64,000 nucleotides of DNA from Elusimicrobiota bacterium. GTDB lineage: Bacteria; Elusimicrobiota; Elusimicrobia; Elusimicrobiales; UBA9959. Shown piece after piece: positions 28,151 to 35,182 of the stretch. Within the stretch, counting starts at the first letter, position 1. Every line of letters begins with the position of its first letter. The notes beneath the pieces are model-generated. The model was given only the letters and a program-made list of their open reading frames with translations. It was not told where the DNA came from and ran no database searches. The stretch spans positions 1 through 64,000 of the forward strand of contig JAAYVI010000029.1 in the NCBI GenBank assembly GCA_012517235.1. The letters are read 5' to 3'. Made by a program: the position numbers and the translations under genes.

Positions 28151-28957
28151 TCAAAAAATAAATCCGATAGATAAACCGATTTTAGAGTATTTAACATCAA
28201 AGTTGTAATCTAAAACTTTATAAGAACCATTATTAACGGAATATAAAAATTCAAATAAAATATTTTGAGACTGAAATCCTATACCCGCTCCATAGTATAA
28301 TCCACCGCTTAGATCACCAATCAACTTATAATCATCGTCACCCATAAAAAAATTATAACCAAGATGTCCTAAAAAGTATCCCGATAAATCATTTTCATTT
28401 CCTAAAGGCATTTTTAGAAAAGCATATAAAGGAACAAAGTTAAAATCACCTTCGCTGTCTTTTATTGATCTGGGGAATTGATATGTCACTCCAATGCCTA
28501 ATTTATTGCGCATATCAGATGGAAACATAAATTCAAATGAAAATGAGAATGCCGTATTTATATCGGCGGAATTGCTTAATCCTTCTCCAGATATTTTTTG
28601 TTTTCCCCCCATATCTATAGTCATTTTAAGGAAACTTTGATCTTTAGCTTTTTTATACTCGTTTTCAATTTTTTTTGAATCATATTCGGGTGAGGAAAGT
28701 GAATGTGGAATAGTTTGTTTAAATATTTTTATTTCTTGCGGAATTTCTTCAAATTTTACATAATGTGTATTTTCCCAGGGTATTTGATACACTTTACCGT
28801 CTGCAGTTTTAATTCTGTAATATTCATTCGTTTTTATTTCAATAAATTGTCCTTGCAAGACTTCCCCCGTATCCTTCTTTACAATTTCATCTGCAAATAA
28901 AATATTCCCACATAAAAACATTATTAAAGGAGTTAGTTTTAATAAATTTTTTTTCAT
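28151..28957 (-). CDS. Putative outer-membrane beta-barrel protein
   Basis: The 268-residue protein has a signal peptide (MKKNLLKLTPLIMFLCGNILFADE) followed by a small SH3-like strand-rich segment (GEVLQGQFIEIKTNEYYRIK), then about 170 residues of alternating hydrophobic/polar strands with glycines and aromatics. It ends in IGLSIGFIF, a terminal phenylalanine as in many outer-membrane barrels. I do not recognise a named family. It converges with the J-domain gene. Confidence 0.65.
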   Translation of the reverse strand: MKKNLLKLTPLIMFLCGNILFADEIVKKDTGEVLQGQFIEIKTNEYYRIKTADGKVYQIPWENTHYVKFEEIPQEIKIFKQTIPHSLSSPEYDSKKIENEYKKAKDQSFLKMTIDMGGKQKISGEGLSNSADINTAFSFSFEFMFPSDMRNKLGIGVTYQFPRSIKDSEGDFNFVPLYAFLKMPLGNENDLSGYFLGHLGYNFFMGDDDYKLIGDLSGGLYYGAGIGFQSQNILFEFLYSVNNGSYKVLDYNFDVKYSKIGLSIGFIF

Positions 28958-29462
28958 TTTTTCTCCAAAACTTATTAAAATAATAGCCTTAGAATAGCTT
29001 AAATTATTTCACTTTGTATTTCAAGTGTTCTTGTTTTAATTTTTTTTCTTTTTATTAAGTAAATCAAAACAGATAAAACACTTATATTAACTAAATTATC
29101 AAAATCAAGCTTACTTGTAATCTGTGAGTTAAATAAGTATTAGTTTTTAAAAGCAGGCGAAGGAAATCGCATGCATAATTTTCCCATTTGCCGTTTAGCT
29201 TGCTTGCTATTCTCGCCGCTAAAAAACCATGACAGCTCGTAGCTTTCGGCAATTTCTCGCCGTCCCGATTGGGAAACCAGTCCCGTCGGTTTCCCCCGAT
29301 AAATCGGGCCCCCCTTCCGCTACGGCCCGTCTTCAAAACCGCCGAAAGCTTTTATACATAAAGACTTTCTTTCATATATCTCGTATTATGTTTTAGGCTT
29401 AAAAACGCAAGCTTGCTTTTTTGCCAATCGTCCATTCTTCTAATCGTCTAATCTTCTTTTTT

Positions 29463-29525
29463 TGCTATACGTCCACACATCTAATCTTCTACGCCTCTGT
29501 TTTGCTACGCATCTATACATCTATT
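29463..29525. repeat. Dispersed intergenic repeat, copy 2
   Basis: TTGCTATACGTCCACACATC at 29463 matches the string near 1722 in 17 of 20 positions by eye. It is followed by imperfect repeats of the type TCTAATCTTCTACGC and TACGCATCTATACATCTATT. The block just before it (29426-29456) has CGTCCATTCTTCTAATCGTC. These look like a degenerate family of short repeated words scattered between genes. Confidence 0.5.
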
Positions 29526-29527
29526 TT

Positions 29528-29950
29528 GCCGAGCAGTCGGCTTTACTTTTCTATGATAAGTGATTGAGCAGGTCTAAAAGCGGGCGAAGGGAATCGCATG
29601 CACAACTCTCACGCTCGCCGCCGCTCGCGTTCGGTCGCGCAGTCCCGCCTCGCGGTCTTCGCGTGCTCGCTCGACAACGCTGCGGCTTTCGATTCCCAAC
29701 ATAAAGCCGAGCAGTCGGCTTTATTTCTTAGCTAAAAGATTGAGCAAGTCTAAAAGCGGGCGAAGGGAATCGCATGCACAACTCTCACGCTCGCCGCCGC
29801 TTGCGTTCGGTCGCGCAGTCCCGCCTCGCGGTCTTCGCGTGCTCGCTCGACAACGCTGCGGCTTTCGATTCCCAACATAAAGCCGAGCAGTCGGCTTTAC
29901 TTTTCTATGATAAGTGATTGAACAAGTCTAAAAGCGGGCGAAGGGAATCG
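29528..29950. repeat. Tandem units (about 176-178 bp) carrying tRNA-Gly 3' ends
   Basis: The anchor GCCGAGCAGTCGGCTTTA occurs at 29528, 29706 and 29882. The 17-base tRNA 3' end (GCGGGCGAAGGGAATCG) occurs at 29580, 29756 and 29934; only the last is part of a whole tRNA. The first two are followed by a nearly identical GC-rich body of about 115 bp that starts CATGCACAACTCTCACGCTC and ends GGCTTTCGATTCCC, so each body is bounded by the inverted 8-mers GGGAATCG and CGATTCCC. Confidence 0.85.
29879..29898 (-). terminator. Possible tRNA-Gly terminator hairpin
   Basis: AAAGCCGA-GCAG-TCGGCTTT is a perfect 8-bp stem with a four-base loop, about 35 bases downstream of the tRNA-Gly 3' end on the minus strand. 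The following T-run is weak. An identical hairpin is present in the tandem copy at 29703-29722, and a shorter version lies near 29528. Confidence 0.45.
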
Positions 29951-30003
29951 AACCCTCGTCTCAACCTTGGCAAGGTCGCGTTCTACCATTGAACCACGCC
30001 CGC
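29933..30003 (-). tRNA. tRNA-Gly (anticodon GCC)
   Basis: The complement folds as a full cloverleaf: acceptor GCGGGCG/CGCCCGC, D arm GTTCAATGGTAGAAC, anticodon stem CGACC/GGTTG around TTGCCAA (anticodon GCC), and T arm with GGTTCGATTCCC. The discriminator base is T and the 3' CCA is not encoded. It has its own promoter overlapping the neighbouring terminator. Confidence 0.95.
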
Positions 30004-30017
30004 GGTAGGATATTTCT

Positions 30018-30045
30018 ATTCTAACAAAAAAAAACCGCGATTTCA
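30018..30045 (-). promoter_or_regulatory. Predicted tRNA-Gly promoter
   Basis: Read leftward, TTGAAA (30045-30040) and TAGAAT (30023-30018) are separated by 16 bp, which places transcription start about eight bases before the tRNA. The -35 box lies in the loop of the terminator of the preceding ribonuclease gene, so the two signals overlap. Confidence 0.5.
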
Positions 30046-30053
30046 ATCGCGGT
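30024..30053 (-). terminator. Rho-independent terminator of the ribonuclease gene
   Basis: AACCGCGAT-TTCA-ATCGCGGTT forms a 9-bp GC-rich stem; on the minus strand it is followed by eight or more T residues (plus-strand A-run 30026-30033). It lies 23 bp past the ribonuclease stop. On the plus strand GGTTTTT also follows the stem, so it could work in both directions. Confidence 0.85.
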
Positions 30054-30075
30054 TTTTAAATGTTATCGTCTTAAG

Positions 30076-30657
30076 TTATTTTCCGTATGTTTTCCCTATG
30101 TCAAGAAGTATAAAACTCGCATAATGCGTAGGCGTGTAATAAACGTATGTGCCTCCGCCTATTACTATTCTTTCGGGACCCCTCTCGCTTAAAGAAGGCA
30201 AGGCCGTATATTGAGTTTCTCCTATGTAAAACTGCTGTTGAGAATCTTTCGGAAGTATTAACGTATACTCTCTGTAATATCCGTTTTCTTTGGGAGGAAG
30301 TTTTCCTTCTTTATTTTTGAAAATTTGTCCGTCTTCTTTGTAAGGAAGCTGTTCGCATTTTGCAATTTTGGAAATCAAATCCAATATGGCGTTGACTCTT
30401 CTCTGGTCGCTTATGATAGGAGTAAGAGATTTTCCGGGATAAATATTTTCATTGGGATACTTGCAAGTTTCCCTTGTTACTTCATTATCCGTGCCAAGCT
30501 GAGGCAAAGGGATATCTATTTGAATTTTAAGGTTTTCGCTAATTTGAGATAATTGTTTTAAGGAAGAATTTTCAAATTTTTTGTCTTTTTCCTGAGAAAA
30601 AGAAGAAGATGAAAAATAAAAAAGCACAGAGAGAAGAAGGTAAGTTTTTCTTTTCAT
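30076..30657 (-). CDS. Secreted barnase/RNase Sa-type ribonuclease with N-terminal extension
   Basis: The 193-residue protein has a signal peptide (to about Ser21) and a linker of about 85 residues with two cysteines (Cys65, Cys101). The C-terminal domain of about 85 residues matches microbial guanyl-preferring RNases: FKNKEGKLP, GYYREYTLILP with the catalytic-type Glu130, ERIVIGGG with Arg163, and YYTPTHYASFILLD with the catalytic-type His178. All three expected catalytic residues are present, so it is probably active. No barstar-like inhibitor gene is adjacent. A role in RNA scavenging or competition is inference. Confidence 0.8.
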   Translation of the reverse strand: MKRKTYLLLSVLFYFSSSSFSQEKDKKFENSSLKQLSQISENLKIQIDIPLPQLGTDNEVTRETCKYPNENIYPGKSLTPIISDQRRVNAILDLISKIAKCEQLPYKEDGQIFKNKEGKLPPKENGYYREYTLILPKDSQQQFYIGETQYTALPSLSERGPERIVIGGGTYVYYTPTHYASFILLDIGKTYGK

Positions 30658-30761
30658 AATACAAATTATGCTGGAAAAAATATTTAATAATAAGGGTCTA
30701 AAGTCCTATCCTTATATGGGTCTTTGGTTATAATTATAAGTTGATATTAATCAAACTCATA

Positions 30762-30790
30762 TTGATTTTTCAAGTGGAATATATTATAAT
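30762..30790 (+). promoter_or_regulatory. Predicted promoter of the Hxs operon
   Basis: TTGATT (30762-30767) and a perfect TATAAT (30785-30790) are exactly 17 bp apart, about 45 bp before the ATG at 30835. This is the best promoter match I found in the window, and the first gene of the Hxs-like operon follows it. Confidence 0.7.
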
Positions 30791-30834
30791 TATTATAGTC
30801 CTTTTTCTGTTTGACTAAGGCAGAGGGGGAATTT

Positions 30835-31575
30835 ATGAAAGCTAAAAAAATCATATTTTGGTCTTATTTGATAGGCTCAATATTTCTTGTTTCCAATATA
30901 ATAGACTCCGAAACTCTTACTATTACTACTTATTATCCCGCTCCGTATGGCGGTTATGTCAGAATGCTTACCACGGATACTACTCTGCTTGCTAGAGACG
31001 GAGGAAATGTCGGAGTGGGCACAGCGGCTCCTAGCGAAAAACTTCATTTGGCAACCGGCAACCTTTTGGTGTCGGCGGGAAATGCTACGTTAAATAGCGG
31101 CGTTCTGGCCGTCAATGCTCCAAACGGTTCCGTTGCTAACTTTAATGACGGAACCGGCCCTTGCTGTTCTAACTATTATACCGTTTCAATAAACGAAGGA
31201 AGAGGCCAAAGGCCTACCTTGCAGTTTCACGATGCCGGTCAAGCCGAAGGCCAGATAATATTACAGCCGGACATAGGCGGCGGACAAAGAGGGTTTAGAT
31301 TCCAAAGCGTTCAAACATCTATGGGCGGACGATTTACCGGAAATGTTTATATAGAAGGTACTTTAATGGGTATGTGCAGTATTATTTATTACGGGACGGG
31401 AGGAGCCGTGGGATGTCCGGCAGGTACCACGGTTATGGGTTACTTCGGCGACGGTACCACTAGGCTTACGGGTTATTTAAATAATGGCGGAGATATAAAT
31501 CAAGCTTCCAGTTGGAGGCCGCTTAGAACAGGCGGAGAATGGGCGGGTTGGATGTATTGCTGCAGAATACAGTAA
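30835..31575 (+). CDS. Secreted TTYYPAPYG/VGVGT-repeat surface protein
   Basis: The 246-residue protein starts with a membrane/signal segment (MKAKKIIFWSYLIGSIFLVS). Then comes ETLTITTYYPAPYGGYV, a segment I associate with Elusimicrobiota-type secreted proteins, and NVGVGTAAPSEKLHLATG, which resembles phage tail-fibre repeats. The rest is Gly-rich with Cys pairs (GPCCSNYY) and ends GGEWAGWMYCCRIQ. The ATG at 30835 has a GAGGGGG site; an upstream TTG at 30811 is less likely. It leads the Hxs-like operon, nine bases before the first HxsD-like gene, so it may be a partner or target of that system. Confidence 0.6.
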   Translation: MKAKKIIFWSYLIGSIFLVSNIIDSETLTITTYYPAPYGGYVRMLTTDTTLLARDGGNVGVGTAAPSEKLHLATGNLLVSAGNATLNSGVLAVNAPNGSVANFNDGTGPCCSNYYTVSINEGRGQRPTLQFHDAGQAEGQIILQPDIGGGQRGFRFQSVQTSMGGRFTGNVYIEGTLMGMCSIIYYGTGGAVGCPAGTTVMGYFGDGTTRLTGYLNNGGDINQASSWRPLRTGGEWAGWMYCCRIQ

Positions 31576-31584
31576 GGAGGAAAT

Positions 31585-32019
31585 TTGGAAAAAATAAAAG
31601 TATCTCTAAACAAATATTCTTTGCCGCAAATAAGGTATGCCGCTTATGTTTTTACTAAGGATTTTTATGCCGAAATAAAAAAGAATAAAGATTTATGCGA
31701 AATAATGTTTTCGCCTAAGAATTCGGGCAAAAAAGTTTCTGTTAAAAGAAAATTTTTAACGGAACTTGAGGATGAAAAATTCAGGAGCGAGCTTTTTGAC
31801 GCCAATAGGGAATTAAGAGAATATCTGATAAAAAGCGCTTTGGTTTATAAACCGGCGGATACCGTTAAGGAACCGGACGGATTAACCGAAGAAGAAGAAA
31901 AAGAACTGGATAAAATAATAGCGGAAGTCGAAGCTGAATTAAAGAAAGAAAAAGAGGATCCTTTGGAAATAAAAAAGACATGGGAAGAAAAATATGGCGG
32001 TAAAAATAAAAGAAAATAA
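31585..32019 (+). CDS. HxsD-like protein, long form
   Basis: This 144-residue protein begins at TTG, chosen because a strong AAGGAGG lies five bases upstream. The N-terminal part (YSLPQIRYAAYVFTKDFYAE) and the middle (FRSELFDANRELREYLIKSA) align by eye with the second small protein at 33442 and with the HxsD pattern of a YSL/AAY start and an LLxxxxLRE-like helix. The C-terminus adds a charged tail of about 45 residues. HxsD proteins accompany the HxsB/HxsC radical SAM maturases; their biochemical role is not established. It overlaps hxsB by 26 bp. Confidence 0.6.
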   Translation: MEKIKVSLNKYSLPQIRYAAYVFTKDFYAEIKKNKDLCEIMFSPKNSGKKVSVKRKFLTELEDEKFRSELFDANRELREYLIKSALVYKPADTVKEPDGLTEEEEKELDKIIAEVEAELKKEKEDPLEIKKTWEEKYGGKNKRK

Positions 32020-33445
32020 AAAGCTCGATAAAACTTCTTTCAATTTTAGAAAGATAAACGGCGGGGTAGTATTAAGCAACGATTTCGGCTGTCATTGCGT
32101 ATTAAGCGAAAAAGATTTTGAAAAAATACTGAAAGGTAAAAAAATACCTTCTTACTTGGAAGAAAGACTTTCGGAAGCTGGTTTTATTTCTAAAAAAATG
32201 GATTTTGATAAGCTTTTTTCCGGCTGGCAAAAAAAGAACTCTTTTTTATATACCGGCCCTGGTTTAAATATATTCGTTCTTACTTTAAGGTGTAATCATA
32301 AATGTCTTTATTGCCAAAGCGGCGCTTTGAGTCAAAACGGAAAAAAATCCGACATGTCATGGCAAACCGCCAAAAAATCCGTAGATATGGCTTTTTCTTC
32401 TCCCAATCCCAATATATCGATAGAATTTCAAGGAGGAGAGCCTTTGGCCAACTGGCCGGTATTGGAGAAAACGGTTAAGTATGCCAGAAAAAAACAGAAG
32501 GATTCAAAAAAGAACTTATTTATAGCCCTGGTTTCAAATTTAAGCTTGATGGATGAAAAAAAAGCCGAATTTTTGCTGAAAAATGAAATTTCCATATGTA
32601 CTTCTCTTGACGGACCTTCTTTTATACATAATAAAAACCGCCCTTTTTCTTTAGGAAACTCTCACTCGCTTACTGTCAAATGGATAAAGTATTTTATGAA
32701 AAGGCATGACGAGCAAAAAGATTTGTCTTATAGGATTTTTAAGCCCAGCGCTTTATTGACTGTATCTAAAAATTCTTTGGGATTTCATAAAGAAATAATA
32801 GACGAATATGTTTCTTTGGGTCTTGAAAGTATTTTTTTTAGGCCTCTCTCTCCGATAGGATATGCGGCAAAATATTGGGATAAGATAGGTTATAATTCGA
32901 AAGAGTTTTTATCTTTTTACAGAAAAGGTCTCGAATATATAATATCGCTCAATTTAAAGGGTAAAAAGATATCCGAAAAAACGGCTCAAATGCTTTTGAC
33001 TAAAATTTTTGATTTTAAGGATCCGGGATTTCTGGATTTAAGATGTCCCTGCGGGGCTTCGGTCGGGCAGATAGCTTATAACTGGGACGGTTCGATTTAT
33101 ACCTGCGACGAAGGAAGAATGATAGGTTGGGAAGGAGACGATTTTTTTAAGGCGGGAGATATAAACAAGTCTTCGTATAAAGACATAATAAACAGCTCCG
33201 CTACAAAAGGATGTATGGTAACTTCCAATTTGGAAAATCAGCCGATGTGTTTTAGATGCGCCTATAAACCGTGGTGCGGAGTCTGTCCCGCCGTCAATTA
33301 TGAGGCTCAAAAAACTCCTTGGGGAAATATAATTTCTTCTCAGCGTTGCGAAATATTTATGGGAATATTCGATATTTTGTTCGAGCTTTTAGGCAAAAAG
33401 AGAGAGTCTGAAGTCCTTAAAAGCTGGATATCGGAGGATAAATGA
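31994..33445 (+). CDS. hxsB: His-Xaa-Ser system radical SAM maturase HxsB
   Basis: The 483-residue protein has the HxsB N-terminal domain (FNFRKINGGVVLSNDFG), the radical SAM motif CNHKCLYC preceded by R-C (cluster cysteines Cys100, Cys104, Cys107) and GGEP at 147-150. The C-terminal SPASM-like region has CPCGASVGQ, YTCDEGRM and CFRCAYKPWCGVCP, which should bind auxiliary Fe-S clusters. HxsB enzymes are predicted to modify the His-Xaa-Ser repeat peptide, which is encoded four genes downstream. It overlaps both HxsD-like neighbours. The modification itself is unknown. Confidence 0.85.
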   Translation: MAVKIKENKKLDKTSFNFRKINGGVVLSNDFGCHCVLSEKDFEKILKGKKIPSYLEERLSEAGFISKKMDFDKLFSGWQKKNSFLYTGPGLNIFVLTLRCNHKCLYCQSGALSQNGKKSDMSWQTAKKSVDMAFSSPNPNISIEFQGGEPLANWPVLEKTVKYARKKQKDSKKNLFIALVSNLSLMDEKKAEFLLKNEISICTSLDGPSFIHNKNRPFSLGNSHSLTVKWIKYFMKRHDEQKDLSYRIFKPSALLTVSKNSLGFHKEIIDEYVSLGLESIFFRPLSPIGYAAKYWDKIGYNSKEFLSFYRKGLEYIISLNLKGKKISEKTAQMLLTKIFDFKDPGFLDLRCPCGASVGQIAYNWDGSIYTCDEGRMIGWEGDDFFKAGDINKSSYKDIINSSATKGCMVTSNLENQPMCFRCAYKPWCGVCPAVNYEAQKTPWGNIISSQRCEIFMGIFDILFELLGKKRESEVLKSWISEDK

Positions 33446-33717
33446 AGTTTAAAAGCAAAGCCGATACCTCGGTTTATTCCTTGGAAGCTCTTAAATTGGC
33501 TTCTTACATACTTGACGAATGGCAGTTTAAAATATCGACTTTCGGAGAGATAGAGGTAGACGGAGAGAATCCGGAAAAAGGATTTAAGGAATTGTTAAAC
33601 GAAGCTTTGAATCAGCAATGCCGTATAGATTTGGCTTCTAAAAATTCCAAAATAGCAAATATAATAATAACCAAAGCGGTTCTATCTGCTTTAGGCGAAA
33701 AGGAGGCGAATAAATGA
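33442..33717 (+). CDS. hxsD: HxsD-like protein, short form
   Basis: The 91-residue protein has the HxsD pattern: VYSLEALKLASYILDE at the start, a short strand section (GEIEVDG), FKELLNEALNQQCRIDLA and a final helix IIITKAVLSAL. It resembles the 144-residue protein at 31585, so the operon has two paralogues flanking hxsB. The start overlaps the hxsB stop (ATGA) and the stop overlaps the next ATG, indicating tight coupling with the maturase. Confidence 0.7.
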   Translation: MKFKSKADTSVYSLEALKLASYILDEWQFKISTFGEIEVDGENPEKGFKELLNEALNQQCRIDLASKNSKIANIIITKAVLSALGEKEANK

Positions 33718-34766
33718 AGAAAAATCTCATTATAGCCGCCGTGGTGTTAATGGGCATAGCTTTAATATATAAATATTCTTCCAAACCGAAAACTATTTCT
33801 GCGCCGGGAATTCCTTTGCCGGTTCAGAACGAAGATGTGGGAGCATCTTTGCCGGCGGATGCCAAAAAGGTTATTTCCGAATCCGAAACCGATATAGTCG
33901 GTTCTTGTTCTAAAAATATAGCTTCAATATTGGAGGATTTCGGTAAAATTTGGGACGTGGCTCCGGCCAAAGATAAAAAAGTGCCTTTGATAAATCAGGA
34001 AGATAGTTTGAAAATATCGGAAATGCTTGCTTCTTACGAATCATGCTCGGCATTGTCTTTAGGCGATAGAGATAAATGCGAATCTTTGCCTTCAAAATAC
34101 GGTGTGGGGGGAAGACTCCTTTTTCCGAGGGAACTTTGCAAATACAAATACGATAATATAGCTTTAGCCGCATATTCAGCCGGTAAATATGAAAAAAAAG
34201 AAGTTTGTTCGGATTTTTTGTATTCTCATAATATAGAAGGAGTTAGTGTAGAAGATTTTTGTCAAGCGCTTAAAAAAGGATTCCCTTCTGTTTGCGAAGA
34301 AATGAAAGGTAAAGTGGATAAAGATATACTAAAAGGATGTTATTTTATTTTCCCCAAAAATATAAGTTCTTGCGGAAAAGAAGCAGACTGCGCCGATTCT
34401 TATTCGGCTTATGAAGCTTTCTCTTCCGGAAAATCGGAAAAATGCTTATCTAAAGAAAGCTGTTCCGCTTTGACGAACAAATCGGAATCGTTTTGTTCTC
34501 CTCTAAAAGAAAAACTTTTAAATTTTTATTGCGAAGCTTATTCCAAAGGTCTTAAAAAAGCCGAAGAAGACGCAAAGAAAATGGAAGAAATGGAAAAAGC
34601 GAAAATAGCCGACATAGAAAAACAAAAAGCTTATGAAGAGAGAAAAAGGAAAGACGCGGAAAAAGCGGAACAAGAAAAAATAAAGGAAAAACTTAAAAGG
34701 GCCCAGGAAGATGCCGATAAGGAAATAAAAAAGTTACTTGAAAAAAGACCCGGGTCGGGAGAATAA
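33714..34766 (+). CDS. Membrane-anchored Cys-rich protein of the Hxs operon
   Basis: The 350-residue protein has one N-terminal helix (LIIAAVVLMGIALIYKY) that should anchor it with the rest outside the cytoplasm. The body (residues 60-280) contains about 16 cysteines in a spaced pattern such as SYESCSAL, KCESL, ELCKY and EVCSDF, suggesting disulfides. The C-terminus is a highly charged coiled coil of about 70 residues rich in Lys/Glu. I do not recognise the family. It sits between HxsD and the precursor, so it may bind, receive or anchor the modified peptide. Confidence 0.55.
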   Translation: MKKNLIIAAVVLMGIALIYKYSSKPKTISAPGIPLPVQNEDVGASLPADAKKVISESETDIVGSCSKNIASILEDFGKIWDVAPAKDKKVPLINQEDSLKISEMLASYESCSALSLGDRDKCESLPSKYGVGGRLLFPRELCKYKYDNIALAAYSAGKYEKKEVCSDFLYSHNIEGVSVEDFCQALKKGFPSVCEEMKGKVDKDILKGCYFIFPKNISSCGKEADCADSYSAYEAFSSGKSEKCLSKESCSALTNKSESFCSPLKEKLLNFYCEAYSKGLKKAEEDAKKMEEMEKAKIADIEKQKAYEERKRKDAEKAEQEKIKEKLKRAQEDADKEIKKLLEKRPGSGE

Positions 34767-34768
34767 TT

Positions 34769-35146
34769 ATGAAGAAGATGAAAAAAGACATAAAAAAATT
34801 TCTTACCAGCGAAGAAGGAAAAATGTTAGACAGCGATGTGGTAAAAGCCGGTCTTACATTAGGCATACTCGGTGCGGGACTCGTAGAGGAACTCAATGCG
34901 CAGACACATTTGGTTCATACCAATTACTTTGCAAATCCGGCCACTCACGGCTGGTCGGGACATTTAAGCCATCAAAGCCACGGTTCGCATGCTTCCCACG
35001 GCTCTCACGGCTCTCATGCTTCTCACGGTTCCCACGGCTCTCACGGCTCCCACGGTTCGCATTCTTCCCACGGCTCTCACGGCTCTCACGGTTCTCACGG
35101 TTCTCACGGTTCTCACGGCTCGCATTCGAGAGGCGGATGGTGTTAA
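34769..35146 (+). CDS. hxsA: HxsA-like His-Xaa-Ser repeat precursor peptide
   Basis: The 125-residue protein has a leader-like charged N-terminus (KKDIKKFLTSEEGKMLDSD), a hydrophobic Gly-rich segment (VVKAGLTLGILGAGLVEEL) and a spacer with ANPATHGWSGHL. Residues 67-120 are 18 uninterrupted Ser-His-Xaa units (mostly SHG, with two SHA, two SHS and one SHQ), and the protein ends RGGWC. Read in register this is His-Xaa-Ser, the hallmark of HxsA, the presumed substrate of HxsB/HxsC. It starts two bases after the Cys-rich gene. Metal binding by the unmodified histidines is an alternative role. Confidence 0.85.
   Translation: MKKMKKDIKKFLTSEEGKMLDSDVVKAGLTLGILGAGLVEELNAQTHLVHTNYFANPATHGWSGHLSHQSHGSHASHGSHGSHASHGSHGSHGSHGSHSSHGSHGSHGSHGSHGSHGSHSRGGWC
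34967..35128 (+). repeat. 18 tandem 9-bp units encoding Ser-His-Xaa
   Basis: The units are variants of TCTCACGGY. Serine codons vary (AGC, TCG, TCC, TCT) as do glycine codons (GGC, GGT), while His is always CAC or CAT. This synonymous variation means the repeat is not a fresh slippage product and is held at the protein level. Confidence 0.95.
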
Positions 35147-35153
35147 AATCTTT

Positions 35154-35175
35154 GGGGCGCATATATATGCGCCCC
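35154..35175 (+). promoter_or_regulatory. Perfect hairpin between precursor and maturase genes
   Basis: GGGGCGCATATATATGCGCC plus two more C bases is a perfect 22-bp palindrome, eight bases after the hxsA stop and eight before the next radical SAM start. There is no strong T-run, so it looks like a partial terminator or mRNA-stabilising element that would give more precursor than downstream enzyme. Confidence 0.7.
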
Positions 35176-35182
35176 GACTTTA

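Larger units (their letters stand above)
28958..29932. other. Long non-coding region rich in repeats
   Basis: I see no credible gene here. The left part (to about 29150) is AT-rich. Around 29153-29340 there is a GC-rich block that begins with a diverged copy of the tRNA-Gly 3' end (GCAGGCGAAGGAAATCGCAT). Then come runs of CTAATCTTC/ACGCATCTA-like short repeats (29425-29525). After that are the tandem GC-rich units that end in the intact tRNA-Gly. Confidence 0.75.

Noticed and set aside
29091..29336. An 81-codon minus-strand open frame in the repeat region
   Set aside because: It lies across the diverged tRNA-end repeat block, has no ribosome site, and its sequence follows the repeat rather than a protein family.
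29528..29950. CRISPR array
   Set aside because: The repeats are about 177 bp apart with almost identical bodies and no unique spacers; they are tandem tRNA-end units.
30811..30834. TTG start for the TTYYPAPYG protein
   Set aside because: The ATG at 30835 has a strong GAGGGGG site and gives a clean signal peptide.
34967..35128. CRISPR or minisatellite without coding role
   Set aside because: The 9-bp units stay in one frame with synonymous codon variation inside a gene with a leader and ribosome context.
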